This document shows, in pieces, positions 25,200 through 37,575 of a stretch of 64,000 nucleotides of DNA (position 1 is its first letter; each line of letters starts with the position of its first letter). Under the pieces are notes generated by a model, which was not told the origin of the DNA, did not search any database, and worked only from the letters and a program-made list of their open reading frames with translations. The stretch comes from Argentina anserina. Lineage: Eukaryota; Streptophyta; Magnoliopsida; Rosales; Rosaceae. Made by a program: the position numbers and the translations under genes. The DNA is taken from the NCBI RefSeq assembly GCF_933775445.1, contig NC_065875.1:7267001-7331000 (forward strand), given 5' to 3'.

Positions 25200-25724
25200 G
25201 AGATATGATATGATTCGACTATATATCTTCCCTAGCTATTTTCTCGGCATTCCTAGGGTTTGTGTGTGTTGTGCTTATTGTCAAAAGAATGTAAGATGGT
25301 TGAACAAAGTGTGGTTTGTTGTCATCATGCCATATTTTGGTTATGGCTGCACACTTAAATGCTCTATCTAGTTCTTTTTGCATAACTGGTTCGTGTTCAT
25401 GTATTCTTCTTGTCATGCTCACTCTTAGGGGGAGTTCTTGGAATGTATCTGATTTACATGACTTGATGTTACTCTCTTTTGCTACCCCTTTGTCATTCCT
25501 AGACAAAAAGGGGGAGAGTGTTTGTGCTTAAGCAAAGAGTTATTACTTGCATATCTGATCACATGTGACATTGATCTAACTATGATTGTCTATCATCGTA
25601 AAACTTGGTATTATTTTGCGGATTTGTTTCCGGCTATGTGATTCGGATTGAAAACAAGGAGATGACATATGTTGGCATTATCATGAAAACTATGGCTTTG
25701 TATAGGGATGTCAAAGAGGGAGAT
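25200..25724 (+). mobile_element. Copia internal 3' region and polypurine tract
   Basis: This stretch ends in AAAGAGGGAGAT (25,713-25,724) directly before an LTR start TG. That is the polypurine tract position of a plus-strand LTR retrotransposon. Upstream phrases encoding SFLDKKGESV and purine-rich AAAAAGGGGGAGAG look like the degenerate 3' region of Copia (Sirevirus-like) elements. No intact domain; the start is approximate. Confidence 0.45.
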
Positions 25725-27130
25725 TGAAAGTACATATCTATATTGGCATTCCTATACAAAGTGCGATGTGCATACGGTTTTTTAGTTTGTTGTTTTTCTA
25801 TCTTTAATTTTAATTTTGTGGAATTAGAATTATTTTATACAATTAAGGTGATGTGCTTAAAAGAAGTTCTAATTTGATATGGACTTATATGTGCCAAAAG
25901 TAAAGAAACCTATTTTGAATAGGTTTTTATGTTCTTGATTATCTGATTAAATTCCTTTATTAATGTTGATTTTATTAGTATTTATATTGAAATTAGATTC
26001 TTTATTCTACTATGTTGGTGCGTAAGGAAAGAATTCATATTGTGATTATGACATTGTTTCCTTAATTTTCAGATCTTGATATTAATATTTATGTTAACCT
26101 TATGACAGGTTATTTCATTAAGAAATGAAAAATCAAACCGATAAAGGAACTTGTGAAAGATTGAAATTGATTAAAGATTGAAGATTCAAGCTGTGGTGAT
26201 TGATATCATGAGTTGTATTTTAAGGTAAATTGCATTCATACATATATACCTAATATTGTTGAAAAGAGTTTTTAAATGATGTTTTGTTTTGGAAAATATC
26301 TAATATGCTTAAAATTATTTTGTTTTTTAAAATGGAAAAATGATTTCCTAAAATTATAGCAGATTTGTTGATTGATATATTTTCCTCTTTGTATGAGATG
26401 CTATAAGTAAAGGGGGGGGGGGATTTCTTCTCTTATAAATAGGCATTTGAGAAATTGTGAAGGTTAGAGATTTGGAGCATATAGAATAGGTTGTGATACT
26501 TCTGAGTTTATTTTGATCTCCTATCTCTCATATATGATGTAGTGTTTATTATAATAGAGCTTCTCACATGTTAGCTTGTAATGCTAATAAAGAGGTCCCG
26601 TTAGTACCTCTACTTGTGAAAGCTCTAATTTTAATTACATAATTTATATTTGGTTGTGTGCTTAACCAGAAGTATTGATTCTTATTTGCACTGTTGCACT
26701 TGAGAATCAAATGATCTTTGTGGTCAATCAAAATATGTAGTTTTGTTTGAAAGCATTCATTCATCTCATGTTCATATGTGTGACTCATTGAGATCAGTGA
26801 TTATCGAAGTTGAAGAGAGACTTGATCGTGTTCAGTATCAAGATTGAAGAGAAGACGTGTTTAGTCCTTCATTGATTAGATCTAATATGATTCTATAGTT
26901 AGATTCAATATTGAGTAAGTTAGCGTGTAGTGCTAGTAAAGAAGTCTCGTTAGTACGTCTACCATTGTATTCTATATCTCTATTGATCATTAGTAGATTT
27001 GATATCGTGTAGACTATGCTAAAAGTCTTGTAGTAATTTTTCATTAGGGAAGGTTTCCACTGTAATTAACAAATCATGTGTCTTTATGTGGTTGAATGAA
27101 TTGTTTTAACATCCCGTGTGTCCTAACCAC
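25725..27130 (+). repeat. Copia-type 3' LTR, copy 2
   Basis: It begins TGAAAGTACATATCTATATT right after the polypurine tract and is colinear with the copy at 12,315. It has TATAAATAGGCATTTGAG at about 26,435. Inside are two related blocks (GTTAGCTTGTAATGCTAATA at about 26,571 and GTTAGCGTGTAGTGCTAGTA at about 26,919), a partial internal duplication absent or reduced in copy 1. Right end approximate. Confidence 0.6.
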
Positions 27131-27963
27131 TTTGTTCCATCTAATAATTTCAGTTTATCACTATCTAAGGATTCATTTTATCTCTTAATCAAACACTTAC
27201 AATTACGAAACACTTCTTTTTTACTGTACCTTAGCACGTCCTAAATGACATTGGTTGAAAAGTCAGAGATCTCTGCCTAACCAAAGTTGTCAACAATCAG
27301 GTTCTTGTGTGTTTTAATTAATTAGATATGGTGTATATACTATATACCTTTTCTAAATATATACATATATATATATATATATAAAGTAGGGCATACCCAC
27401 CCATTTATTATCTACATGCTAGCGTACCTCTTCTGGCCATTGAAAAGAATCGTAGACATGCAAGTGAACCTAAATTCCTTGCAGTAAACAAAACATGTAT
27501 ACACGAATAATGCTACGAGGTAAGTTGATAATCATAAAGATTGTAGCGACGGAAATCTTAATAACAATGCAAATTTATTAACTAGAAAAAAATGGCCAGA
27601 CATATTCATTTATTCAATTCCAGCTCTTCCCAAAACCATTGGCTATTAGGCTTGAAATCTCATTTAAATGAAAGTCCACAGTATGCAATGACAATACATA
27701 AGAACCGTGAGTTTACATAGATTACAAAGAATGTGTAGAGTAATACTTATTCTATAAACTGTACGCAACTCGATCTGTTGGGCAATCAAATTAATAAAGC
27801 CACAAAATGTAAGAATGAAAAAATGAAGTAGAACTGTAGAACCATCTTAAAATAGGTTCCGAATTCGCAAGTGTGAAGATTTCTTCATTGCTCCAATGCT
27901 CCTCTTGACAAAATGAAAATTCACAGAACGTCAACGAACTCCCTCATCACAAAGCTAAGGTGA

Positions 27964-28359
27964 TCAAGGAGATGCCAACTGAAAACTGTTTCCTCTACAG
28001 TAACTCAGCTCCAGAGAGATCTGTCTTTCAATCTGAAGTTGGCGCCGGAAATTCGCTATGAACATCTCTGCTCTCTGATCAATATCATCTTGATCCGACG
28101 GGTAGCTTATAGTCCTCTGAAGATGACGTGATCCCCTAGAAGACCCGGAATCCTCCTCTGTGTTCTCATCGGAGTCGCAAGCTGCGGTCAGTCCAGCCGG
28201 CCGATCATTGAAGCTCTTTATGCGTAGAACATTAGAAGAAGAACGGCTGAACATGGAGGCGATTCGCCAGCGGCTCATACTGAGATCGAGAAGAAAGCTC
28301 ACCTTCTTCACTGCCCTCCTTAGGCGGCTCAGCAAAGACCACCTGTTGTTGTTGCTCAT
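27964..28359 (-). CDS. DUF761 domain protein (131 aa)
   Basis: A single exon, no intron needed. The start is the ATG at 28,359-28,357 (MSNNNRWSLLSRLRRAVKKV); no ATG lies further upstream in this frame. The basic, hydrophobic N-terminus (residues 7-40) is followed by a Ser/Asp/Glu-rich middle (about 60-90). The C-terminal motif DIDQRAEMFIANFRRQLQIE then RQISLELSYCRG is the DUF761 signature (D..AE.FI..F...L..ER..S) of the plant cotton-fibre-expressed family. The family's molecular role is poorly known; members are small, often stress- or growth-related. A TATA-like TATATAAA on the minus strand lies at 28,660-28,653, about 300 bases before the ATG. The gene is free of breaks and looks functional. 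Confidence 0.8.
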   Translation of the reverse strand: MSNNNRWSLLSRLRRAVKKVSFLLDLSMSRWRIASMFSRSSSNVLRIKSFNDRPAGLTAACDSDENTEEDSGSSRGSRHLQRTISYPSDQDDIDQRAEMFIANFRRQLQIERQISLELSYCRGNSFQLASP

Positions 28360-28652
28360 GGGGATTGAAGGGGTTTGAATAATGAATATCAATGATCGAA
28401 GTGATGAAAGGAATGTGTTTGCAATGTTGATAACAACTTATATAATTATATTGTTTGAATCCGAAGGAACGTATTTCATATATGAAGATGCCAGGCAATT
28501 GGTAAACGATGCGTATTGGAATGGAAGACCGTGTCTGATATTTGATAGGAACTGGTTTGAACAGTGTTAGAGAACTGGTCAAGATTAATCGAATCGCTTA
28601 TTGGTTAAGATATTTGATGTCGATGCCCGTACACTTGAATTGCTTCAATCTT

Positions 28653-28660
28653 TTTATATA
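28653..28660 (-). promoter_or_regulatory. Candidate TATA box of the DUF761 gene
   Basis: TATATAAA on the minus strand, about 295 bases upstream of the ATG. The distance would allow a long leader. No other evidence. Confidence 0.3.
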
Positions 28661-28827
28661 TGGGATGTTTCTATGGCATGGATGAATAGATAATTTTCAA
28701 ATCTTGAGAGAAGTATCGAAGAAGAGCGATAACTCTAACGTTGGTTACTTTACCCAGCTAATTAACAAGAAAAACTGAAAAAGACAACCCAGCTAACGTT
28801 GGAAATGGTCCCAATTTAATTATGATC

Positions 28828-29157
28828 TCACTTTAAGCTCGTTATTTGGCTCACTTTTCGGTCACAGTTTCGCATCTTTATGTAATAGAACATAGTGTAT
28901 AGATCACTCGAGCAAAGTTTCATACATTTTGAAGGTTGTTTGGCTTTCCACAATCGTGATTTACACAAATGGTGCAGGTTTTGTTTAGTCATTTAGTGAT
29001 ATTTCAACATCTTAACGATTATCAAATTGGATAAAACTTTACAGGAGTGATCTATACATTATAATCTAAAATCTGTATGGTAGAGATGTGAAAATTTGAC
29101 CGAAAAATGAACCAAATAACGAACTTCACTATGTAATTTCACTCTGTATATACATAG
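28828..29157. mobile_element. Foldback MITE related to the one at 1.9 kb
   Basis: The left half (CTCGTTATTTGGCTCACTTT, GTATAGATCACTC) is inverted on the right (AGTGATCTATACATT, GAACCAAATAACGAAC). The right end carries a TTCACTCTG string like the palindrome of the 1,887-2,288 element. Boundaries are approximate. Confidence 0.6.
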
Positions 29158-29179
29158 CTCTTCCACTAAAGGATCATTT

Positions 29180-29450
29180 TTAGGGTCTTTTAAAGGGATA
29201 TCTCATTTGACCAACTTCTCGATCACATTTTAACATTTTCACCGTTTAATTTTTAGATTCTAATGTGTAGATCGATTCTGTAAAATTTCAGCCAAAATGA
29301 AGGTGTTTACGACTGAGATTTAAACTTATAAGCATGAACGATTTAGGTTTTACAGATTTAGTGCGTTCATTTCTTTCACCAAATTTGATATCTTAACGAT
29401 CACCATTTGACTCAAATATTAAAGAAATGATCTAAATCTTCCCGAAGGAG
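29180..29450. repeat. Partial foldback-type repeat
   Basis: It shares the family's vocabulary (GATCACATTTTAACATTTTC, TAGATTCTAATGTGTAGATC) with the neighbouring MITE, but only one arm is clear. Low-information, non-coding. Confidence 0.35.
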
Positions 29451-29781
29451 TTGGTAATTATATGTACGTACGCAGCTACACATATATCATCATTATCATG
29501 TGATACTAATTTTACTAAGAAGCTAAGACTTGCTATGCAAGAAAAGAATTGAGTAAGATGTTATATATGATGGGTTTTTGACTGAAAATGTAGGACCAAG
29601 TACTATGCATTGGATAATGGATTAGTTGGATAACGTTGTACTCTGTTATAAAAGGTTGACCAGTTAATAAGTAGGACTACGTAATGTCAGCCCAGGGGTT
29701 TCACATTTCTTGCTCGTCGACTGAATCTCAATGACAGCACAAGCGCAGCTTTCTTGTGCTAGTTTGGGAGCTCTGTATATA

Positions 29782-30650
29782 GGACTCAAATTTGGTCACC
29801 CCCCACCCTAAGGGGTGATATTACCTCCCAATAGAAAACAGTCACGTATAACCAGGTTGATTATAGACTTAACTATAATTAGGTTAATTAATCATCAAAA
29901 ATAAAATAAAAATTTACTCTCTCTCAAAACTGAAACTCTGCAACTATGGTCGATTATCCTCTCCATCTCCCAAAACTTTAGTTTCACACTCACCTTCTGC
30001 TACTCAACTCCCCAAAGTGGTATATAAAAAAAAAACTCACAAAAATAGAACTCTAATACCAAACTCTTTAGAAACCTTTGCAAAATAATTTAGTTTCGCA
30101 TTCGCATTCACATTCACGGTGATTCACCTTATCACCTCTTTTATCTTAGCTCCTACTTCTCCGATCTTGATCCAGACATCCGGGCACCTGATCACTCTGA
30201 CGCCGCTAATGCAACAGGCAGTGACCACCCACTATGAATAACCCAATTCATGGTTGTTGGTGGTGATAATCTCACTGATAAAGGTATCAAGTTTGTTAAT
30301 CTGTTTGTCTTTGAAGCTTGAACCCAATTCATGCAATTCTAATTCCCACTCTAGAGAATCTGTCCATTCGAAAATCAACACTCTAATTCTTGATGAATTA
30401 GTTATGGACTTACGGTGTGAGGGAGATGATACTTGAGGAACAATTAATGGTGATACTGCCATAAAAGACCAAAAGAAGTGAATGAGAAGATCAATGGAGT
30501 TAAAAATCAAAACTTTATTCTTACTAACCATTTTTATTTTTGAGAAGATAACTACAGATAACTATAGTATAAACATAAGGTACAGGTGGCTTGTTTTTTA
30601 TTGGGAGGTGATATCACCCCTTTGGGGTGGGGGTGAGCAAAATCGAATCC
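29782..30650. mobile_element. Non-autonomous Mutator-like element, 869 bp
   Basis: Terminal inverted repeats of about 65 bp: left GGACTCAAATTTGGTCACCC, right (reverse complement) GGATTCGATTTTGCTCACCC, both continuing through AGGGGTGATAT and ACCTCCCAATA. The flanks are CTGTATATA (29,773-29,781) and ATGTATATA (30,651-30,659), an 8-of-9 match, which is the target size of Mutator-like elements. No transposase; inner open frames are short and meaningless. Confidence 0.8.
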
Positions 30651-30756
30651 ATGTATATATTGAGTCACGAAGAATATCTATTCCCGCGTAGATAACCAGT
30701 GTTTGACCATTTCAGATTTTTACATCACATAAATACTGTTTGAGGACAAATACGAG

Positions 30757-31303
30757 TAATAGGGAGAATGTATGAACTCATTTCTTGAGCTTTTCCATGC
30801 ACATGAGTATATTCCATGTGTATATTTCTTGAACCCTCACGTCTAAATCTACTGATAACACGAGTATATTCCAAAAAGGCATCAGCATTGTGATCTTCAA
30901 CTCTTGCATGCTTAATTTGTGGTTTGTGCTTTGATATATGGTCCTTTTTTTTTTATTTGGTATATAAGGAAGTGGTACGATCTCATTATCTTCCGGACAT
31001 GGATGATAAGTCGATAACAATATTGTAGATCAACGTTTTCATATCATGCGTTTGCCGAATTTTTTTTTTTACACCTCGCACTATTTATATTAGTTTGGAT
31101 TTTTGAAGATCAGCTAGCTGTATTTCTAACATGGTCAGCCGCGAAGGATGGTGTTGTTTTGGTCACTGGTAAGTGGTAGCAAGAGATTTCTGGAATGGGT
31201 GGTTGCATTTCAGCTACGTTTAGTTCGGGATCGAGTTCAGGTTTTGCTACGAACTCCCGCACGAATGGCCAGAATGGGTGGTTCCATGCCCGTGTGTGGT
31301 ATT
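30757..31303. repeat. Direct repeat bracketing a retroposon, left copy (547 bp)
   Basis: It is colinear with 32,315-32,837, from TAATAGGGAGAATG through CCGTGTGTGGTATT, with only scattered substitutions and a 24-bp extra segment here. It ends exactly where the retroposon's T-run starts. The inner TTTATATTAGTTTGGATTTT and the ATG-rich 3' part may be a gene or element fragment but no domain is recognised. Confidence 0.8.
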
Positions 31304-32314
31304 TTTTTTTTGATCTGGGCGGCTGCCCTCATACCGTATTACAAGGAGGCGGAGACATGAAACCTAAACCTCATACTGGAAGAACACCCTGAAATAATAT
31401 CAAGTGTCTCCACATAACCTATGCATTCTAACAAGCACCAATTAGCAAGGAGTACAACGACAACTCTGTTTGCTTTACAATTTCGGTGACATACCAGAAA
31501 GATAATGTTCATGCAAAGCCATAAAATAATATGTCTATTAGCTTTCCCACTATGCTACCACTAGAGACTAATACCAGTGACACCAAGTTTCATCCTACCA
31601 CTAGGAGGCTGCGACCATTTGACACAAGGAACTCGCAATCTCATTAGGGTAAACATCGCATGATAAGTGCACCACCCAGGACAAAGCCCACTTCTCCCTG
31701 TCAAACTATAACAGGGCATTATTTTAACAAAAATTAAAACGCAAAAAACCAAGCTGAAAACAAACAATATCAACTTAGCCCAAGACGGGCCCAAAAATAG
31801 AGCCCAAGCCCAGGTTTCAACCCGGGATGAAAGGGAGGCACGCCGCCAGCCAAGTCTGGCATAACCCGTCACCGGCCTTTGTCGCCGATTCCACCAACTC
31901 CGTCAAACCTGCAGCGCCGATCCCCTAGCCCCTAACACACAATCCCCCTTAGCAACACTGCTACCAATTATCGTCTTTTTCCAATCCGATCTAAGTACCA
32001 TGATCCAGATTGAAGTCGCCCGATCAGAGGTATGTTGCGCCGCCATGAAACCATCACCACCTAACAGCCCCTAAACTCTGAACTCGATGCCCATCGCCTA
32101 CCCAATCAACTCCGAGCAGACCATGGCAAAGCCGCCATCGCATCGTCACCCTTCCTCAGCCCGCAAACCGCCACAGGAAACTCTCCAATACGAACAAAAG
32201 AGTTGATCGAGTCCTTCCGGCGTAGCACAGACCCACCTGGGGTCGACCAGCCCTGCCCGACGACGGTAATGGGCACGTCGCCGGACAGGAACAAAAACCC
32301 TAAAATTCTCTCCC
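31304..32314 (-). mobile_element. Retroposon (short LINE-like copy) with A-tail, minus orientation
   Basis: On the minus strand it starts near GGAGAGAATTTTAGGGTTTT, has a GC-rich 5' part, and ends in a poly(A) run (T-run at 31,304-31,311 on plus). At about 1.0 kb it is far shorter than a complete LINE and encodes no reverse transcriptase, so it is internally deleted or non-autonomous. The open minus frames (31,561-31,872; 32,106-32,495) are not recognised. The latter begins inside the flanking repeat. Confidence 0.6.
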
Positions 32315-32837
32315 TAATAGGGAGAATGTGTGAACTCATTTCTTGAGCTTTTCCATGCACAAGAGGAACCCTCACGTCTAAATCTACTGATAACACATGA
32401 GTATATTCCAAAAAGGCATCAGTATTGTGATCTTCAACTCTTGCATGCTTAATTTGTGGTTTGTGCTTTGATATATAGTCGCTTAAAAAAAACAATTGGT
32501 ATATAAGGAAGTGTTAGATCTCATTATCTTCCAGACATGGATGATAAGTCGATAACAATATTCAACGTTTTCATATCATGCGTTTGCCGAATTGTTTTTT
32601 TTTTACACCTCGCACTATTTATATTAGTTTGGATTTTTGAAGATCAGCTAGCTGTGTTTCTAACATGGTCAGCCGCGAAGGATGGTGTTGTTTTGGCCAC
32701 TGGTAAGTGGTAGCAAGAGATTTCTGGAATGTGTGGTTGCATTTCAGCTACGTTTAGTTCGGGATCGAGTTCTGGTTTTGCTACGAACTCCCGCACGAAT
32801 GGCCAGAATGGATGGTTCCATGCCCGTGTGTGGTATT
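32315..32837. repeat. Direct repeat bracketing a retroposon, right copy (523 bp)
   Basis: Partner of 30,757-31,303. It starts directly at the retroposon's 5' end and stops at GGTATT, where the flank (CTTAATTTAGC) resumes. Confidence 0.8.
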
Positions 32838-33218
32838 CTTAATTTAGCTATACGTGGAGATTGTATTGTTACCTTTTACCTTTTGCAAAAAACGTACCCC
32901 GGTTTTTGTAGAAGAAATCTACTCATAGGCAAAGTATGATATGCATTAATTTTATTTACGTTTCTTCTAAAAAAATGATATGCATTAATTTTATCCTAAA
33001 ATTGTGAAAAGAGTTATTAAAGTATTAAATATTATCCTCAATGTTGTAACTCACTGGTAAAGTTGTAAATTTTATCTACCACTTTGTTAGAGTAGTACTA
33101 TTAGTCCTTAAAGTGATAATCAAATATTTTAATTTGTACGTAGTTACAACTTTGATAACTCGACTATCACTTTCAGCACGTATTAATATTATAATTTTCA
33201 ACACTAATATATTAACTA

Positions 33219-33717
33219 CAGTAAAATCTCGTTAAATTAATACCCGATTAATTAGTAACTTCGCTAAAATAATAATTTTTGCCGATCTTGTTGGGCTAAC
33301 GTGTTAAATTAATAATTTGCTAAATTTATAAAATAAAAGAAATTTGAGAATTCACATAGACCCCATCAAATATATAAATTAATAGTGCTATAGTTTATAT
33401 AATAAATTTTAAATTTATGAGGATTTTATTAATAGAATCATCATACAAAAATATAATAATTTGAACAATGTAATATATCAGAAAAAACAATATATTAATA
33501 AGATATACATGATAAATTAAACAATATAGTTCATAAACAAAGTAAAAACTTTTTTTTTCCAAAAAATGAAGCAGAATATTTATTATACCTTGATAAATTA
33601 AAAAGTTATTAATTAATCAATAAATTAATAAATTATTAATTTATCGATATATTAATATCTTACGAAATTAATAAATTTTGTCGGTCTCGATACTATTAAT
33701 TTATAGAGATTTTACTG
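33219..33717. mobile_element. MITE, CAGTAAAATCTC terminal inverted repeats, 499 bp
   Basis: The left end CAGTAAAATCTCGTTAAATT is inverted at the right (ATTTATAGAGATTTTACTG). The inner parts (TTAATTAGTAACTTCGC, GTTATTAATTAATC) are also roughly complementary. Same family as 4,597. No clear target duplication was found. Confidence 0.65.
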
Positions 33718-34236
33718 TACTTTAACGACTCATTTGGTAATTAGGGTTTACAATGTTAAGGACTTGATTATGATATCAATTCGAGGACAATAGTACTATT
33801 TTGATTATTCATTTTACAATTTTAAGTTAAGGTTGAGGCATTTTATGTATATCAGACCCTAGAATTACCCCAAACTATCAATTTTTCAAAAGCTATTCAC
33901 TTAGAAGAAGAAGTGAGGAGCAAGATAAGCGTGCACTTTAAAGAGGGTACATTCGAAATGCCAAAAGCCAGCCAAGAGGAAGAGGAGAAAAAGGTCGAGG
34001 GGACTCAGGTGAGGAGCAACATAATAAGCAAACAGAATTAGAAGAAAGAAAAAACGCTATAATCAAAGGGGAAGGGGAAAGGGAAAGGGAAAGAGGGAAG
34101 AGATGCACAGAGGGGGGATCGAAGGAGCCATGCATAACTACAGGAAATACAAGTCTGGATATATCTTGTCTTTTATACTGATTCCAGTTTTTTCCTCTTA
34201 TAAAATAAAGAACATTATCATAAACATTATATGTAT

Positions 34237-35083
34237 CAAGGACTGAAAAATCGAAGTTATCGCTGATATTTCAGCATTAATTTCGTTTTTCTCGCCTAAC
34301 GAAATATCATTCACATACTAATTTAATTTCATCCGATATTTTCGAAATTTCCCGATATATCGCGATATTTTTGAAATTATTGGAAAATATCGCGATATAA
34401 GCACGTTCAGCGCGCGCCATAACCACGTGTCGCCACCATAACCTCGTTCTGCCACGTGTCGACACCCCTTAATTATCACGTGGTTAGGCACCCAATGACC
34501 CAATCATCTCAACGGATGCATGTTATTGTCCTTCTATGCAATTATTATTATATATACCATCTTACAAATCTGATCAAATTTTAATTTGGTAAATTGTTTA
34601 ATCCCAACTAATTTTACAAGTTTCTTTTTTCCTTCCTTATTATTCAACTACAAGTCAGTTGTTAACTAATTTTTAATTTCTTTCATTTTTTAACTTTACT
34701 ATACTATAAATACATTAAAAAGATGTAATGCATTGTACCACTACTATTTCATTTGTTCTTCTTAAGATTTTTCTTCCACTTACCTACTTTCATATAAATT
34801 GAAATATGAGAGAAGCTCAACAATGCATTATTCACTATATTCTTTTCAAGTCAATTAGATGTTTATACTTTAAAATATTTTTACGAATTCTCGATGGCTC
34901 TTTCATCTTAAATTACTACAACTCTTTATAGACTAAAAATTATACAAGATTTTCTTATGAAATATAGTAGACAATTGATTAAAAAAAACAGCTCTTGAAA
35001 TTGCATCCAAGATTTTTATTTAAATTTCCATTAATTTTCTCAATAATTTTTTATCCGTCGAAATTTCTATTTTTTGAACCATT
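34237..35083. mobile_element. hAT-derived fragment, relative of the 44.8-kb element
   Basis: It starts CAAGGACTGAAAAATCGAAG like the 5' end at 44,792 and ends with sequence like the 3' end of that element (TTTATTTAAATTTCCATTAA, CCGTCGAAATTTCTA). No transposase remains, and the outermost right terminus (TTTAGTCCTTG) is missing. A deletion derivative. Confidence 0.6.
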
Positions 35084-36119
35084 GTTTGAAATGTCACATG
35101 AGCTAATTTAGACAGACAAAATAATTTGCATCTTATGGTCCCATTTGAAAGCTACAAATTTCATAAATCCAACAATGCAACATTTTTCAACATAAGAGGC
35201 AGAACCATAGAAGTGAGGAAACATTTACACAAATGATTGAGTACTAAGTTCTACAACAATAGCAATGACACATAAGAGTATAATCACTAGACATATACCC
35301 AATTCAACCAATATCAATCCACCATTTCACAAAAAAAAAAGAAACAAGCACCAATATAGAATTTAAAGAATTTGGGTGATACTGATATGACTTTGCATTC
35401 TCTTCCTCATACATTATAGAACAAAATGCACAACTCTCTCTAAAGTCCAACAAAGCAAAATTTCTTCACAAAACATATGTAGATTATACTTACACAACTG
35501 AACGAGCATCACTGAAATGACTCAAAGGCATTCAACTATGCAACTATTTCACATACCAGAGCTGAAGATTGTATGGCAAATTCGAATTAAAATTCTTGTC
35601 AAAGGTTTCTGAAAAAGAGTTAGTAGTGGCCAATTCCTAGCGCTTGTTATTGTGAAAAAAGTAAGAAGATAACAACAGCTACATGCGCTTTCAGCTCATG
35701 AAACAACTTTTGTTCCACACTCATCTAAATCTACTAACTAATAATATCAAAGCCACAATTTCAACATCATATTCATGTTCTCATCATAACTTACAGAGGG
35801 TCTTTATCTATGAAATAGATCAAAACACAACAAAGTCAATTACCCAAATCCATAGTTAAAACAAAAAGACACTACCTTTTAACATCTACAAGAAAAACTA
35901 TGATAACAAGACACATAAGCACCTTACCACAAAGAATACAACTACATATTACAAACAAAACTTAAAAAACACATTCATCAACAAATACAAAACTGTGACT
36001 CCCACAATGAGTCAAACTGTCCGCAAATAACTCCTTGTAGAGAAACCACAAGTACATAACATGTAGATTTAATCATAATCTATACATAATACATTAATAT
36101 ATCAATCATAACATGGATA
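35084..36119. other. Intergenic AT-rich stretch, nothing recognised
   Basis: No long frames, no clear repeats; simple A-rich composition. Confidence 0.4.
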
Positions 36120-36830
36120 TGAAGTTCATGAATGGGATAGAGGATAGCTCGAGATTCAGGAATCTTGCTCGGTGCTCGGCAGTGGGGGATCCTCTAGTCC
36201 TCCTCTGATTTATGATTGGGACCAGCTGACCAAGTGTAACAATTCAGCAAGTTGCAAGAGTGAGTGACACAGAGGGAAATGAGGGATATACTCATGGGCA
36301 CGGCGATGGCGTCGATGTCTTTGGCTCTTGGCGATCTTGAATCTTGATGGTGGCTTTAGAGTCTTCACGAATCTTTTGAATGCGGCAGGCCAGCAGCCTT
36401 TTTTGCTGATGACCTTGTTGGTCTGTCTGGACAGGAAGAAAGATTGATTGATAGAGAAGTAGAATTAAAGGGTTTGGTGAATTGGTGGCTTGGTGCTCTG
36501 CTCTCTGTATGTTTCTCTTCTTTTTTTCTTTTTCTTTTTTTATATATAGAAGTTGATTTTTTTTTCTGGGCTGAATCTTCACCTAGGCTCCAGCCTAATC
36601 AAGCTTGGGTTGGATTCGCCATTGGTTGGTACCCCTCAAAACCATAAAAGTTGTTTCCACTGACTCGGATGAAAGAAGAAAAAACCAGGGCGTCCTGTGG
36701 GAGTAAAGAGCAAGAACCCTGCCTAGATAGTTTAAGAAGATTTTGAAGGTATCGTGAGAGCAAGTGTTGGCATATTTGTATGATGGCAAGCCTTCAACAT
36801 CGAGTTCCAAGGAAAAAGAGAAGCTTAAGC
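36120..36830. other. GC-richer island, possible small unrecognised gene
   Basis: Composition rises here. Minus-strand frames cover 36,292-36,582 (lysine-rich, containing QQGHQQKRLLACRIQKIRED), and a second minus frame is also open over part of it. No ATG, splice pattern or family could be fixed. It may be an exon or a 5' leader; left unassigned. Confidence 0.2.
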
Positions 36831-37575
36831 AGTTATGCTTATGTTTCTTCTTTGTTTCAATTCTATTTTTTCTTTCTAGTTTTTAGATGTTGCTTTGGTT
36901 TTTGGTTTGGGGGTTCTATGTGCACCGCCTAAATTCGATATCTAATTTTTGCATTTAGATAAAGAGAATTCTTATCATTTCAATTTTATATTTATCCTCA
37001 ACTGTCTTTTTCATATGAGTTGAAAAAGTCAAAGGGAAACAAAAACATTATTGAAATTGCAGAAACTAACTTAGAGGAAAGCTTAAGGCAAGAGACAAAC
37101 AATTGAGGCAAATTTAGCTCTCATACGAGCTAGGACACGAGTCGAGGCTATAAATGTGATGTCTTTTTCATAGTAGTTACAAAGTTAGTTCAGAATGAGA
37201 CCTCTTGTCTTATGAAAGAATATCGATGACTAAATATTGTTCATCAGTCATTTTGATCGAAATTCACTTAGGCCAATATATATGCATCTGCATACCTATT
37301 CTATAATATATAAGATAGATGCATCAACTGTACAATCTATTATGGGAGAAACCTCACTTATATTATATATAAAATCTATCTCCCTATTTTTCTCTGATCC
37401 TTCTATAATGGATTTGAGGACCCTTATGTGCTATGCAACTTTAACCAAGCATCTCTCTATTTATAGTAGATAAGAGATGGTGGCAGATATGGTCTTCAAC
37501 TAAAATTCTATAACTCAAGTATCACTCTTAATCTTTAAGAATCGAGCTTGACATCTTAATCTTGACCTTGATTAT
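36831..37575. other. Intergenic, nothing recognised
   Basis: AT-rich, with no supported gene or repeat boundary. Confidence 0.4.

Noticed and set aside
28160..28570. Plus-strand frames over the DUF761 gene
   Set aside because: Opposite-strand shadows; only the minus frame has the DUF761 signature.
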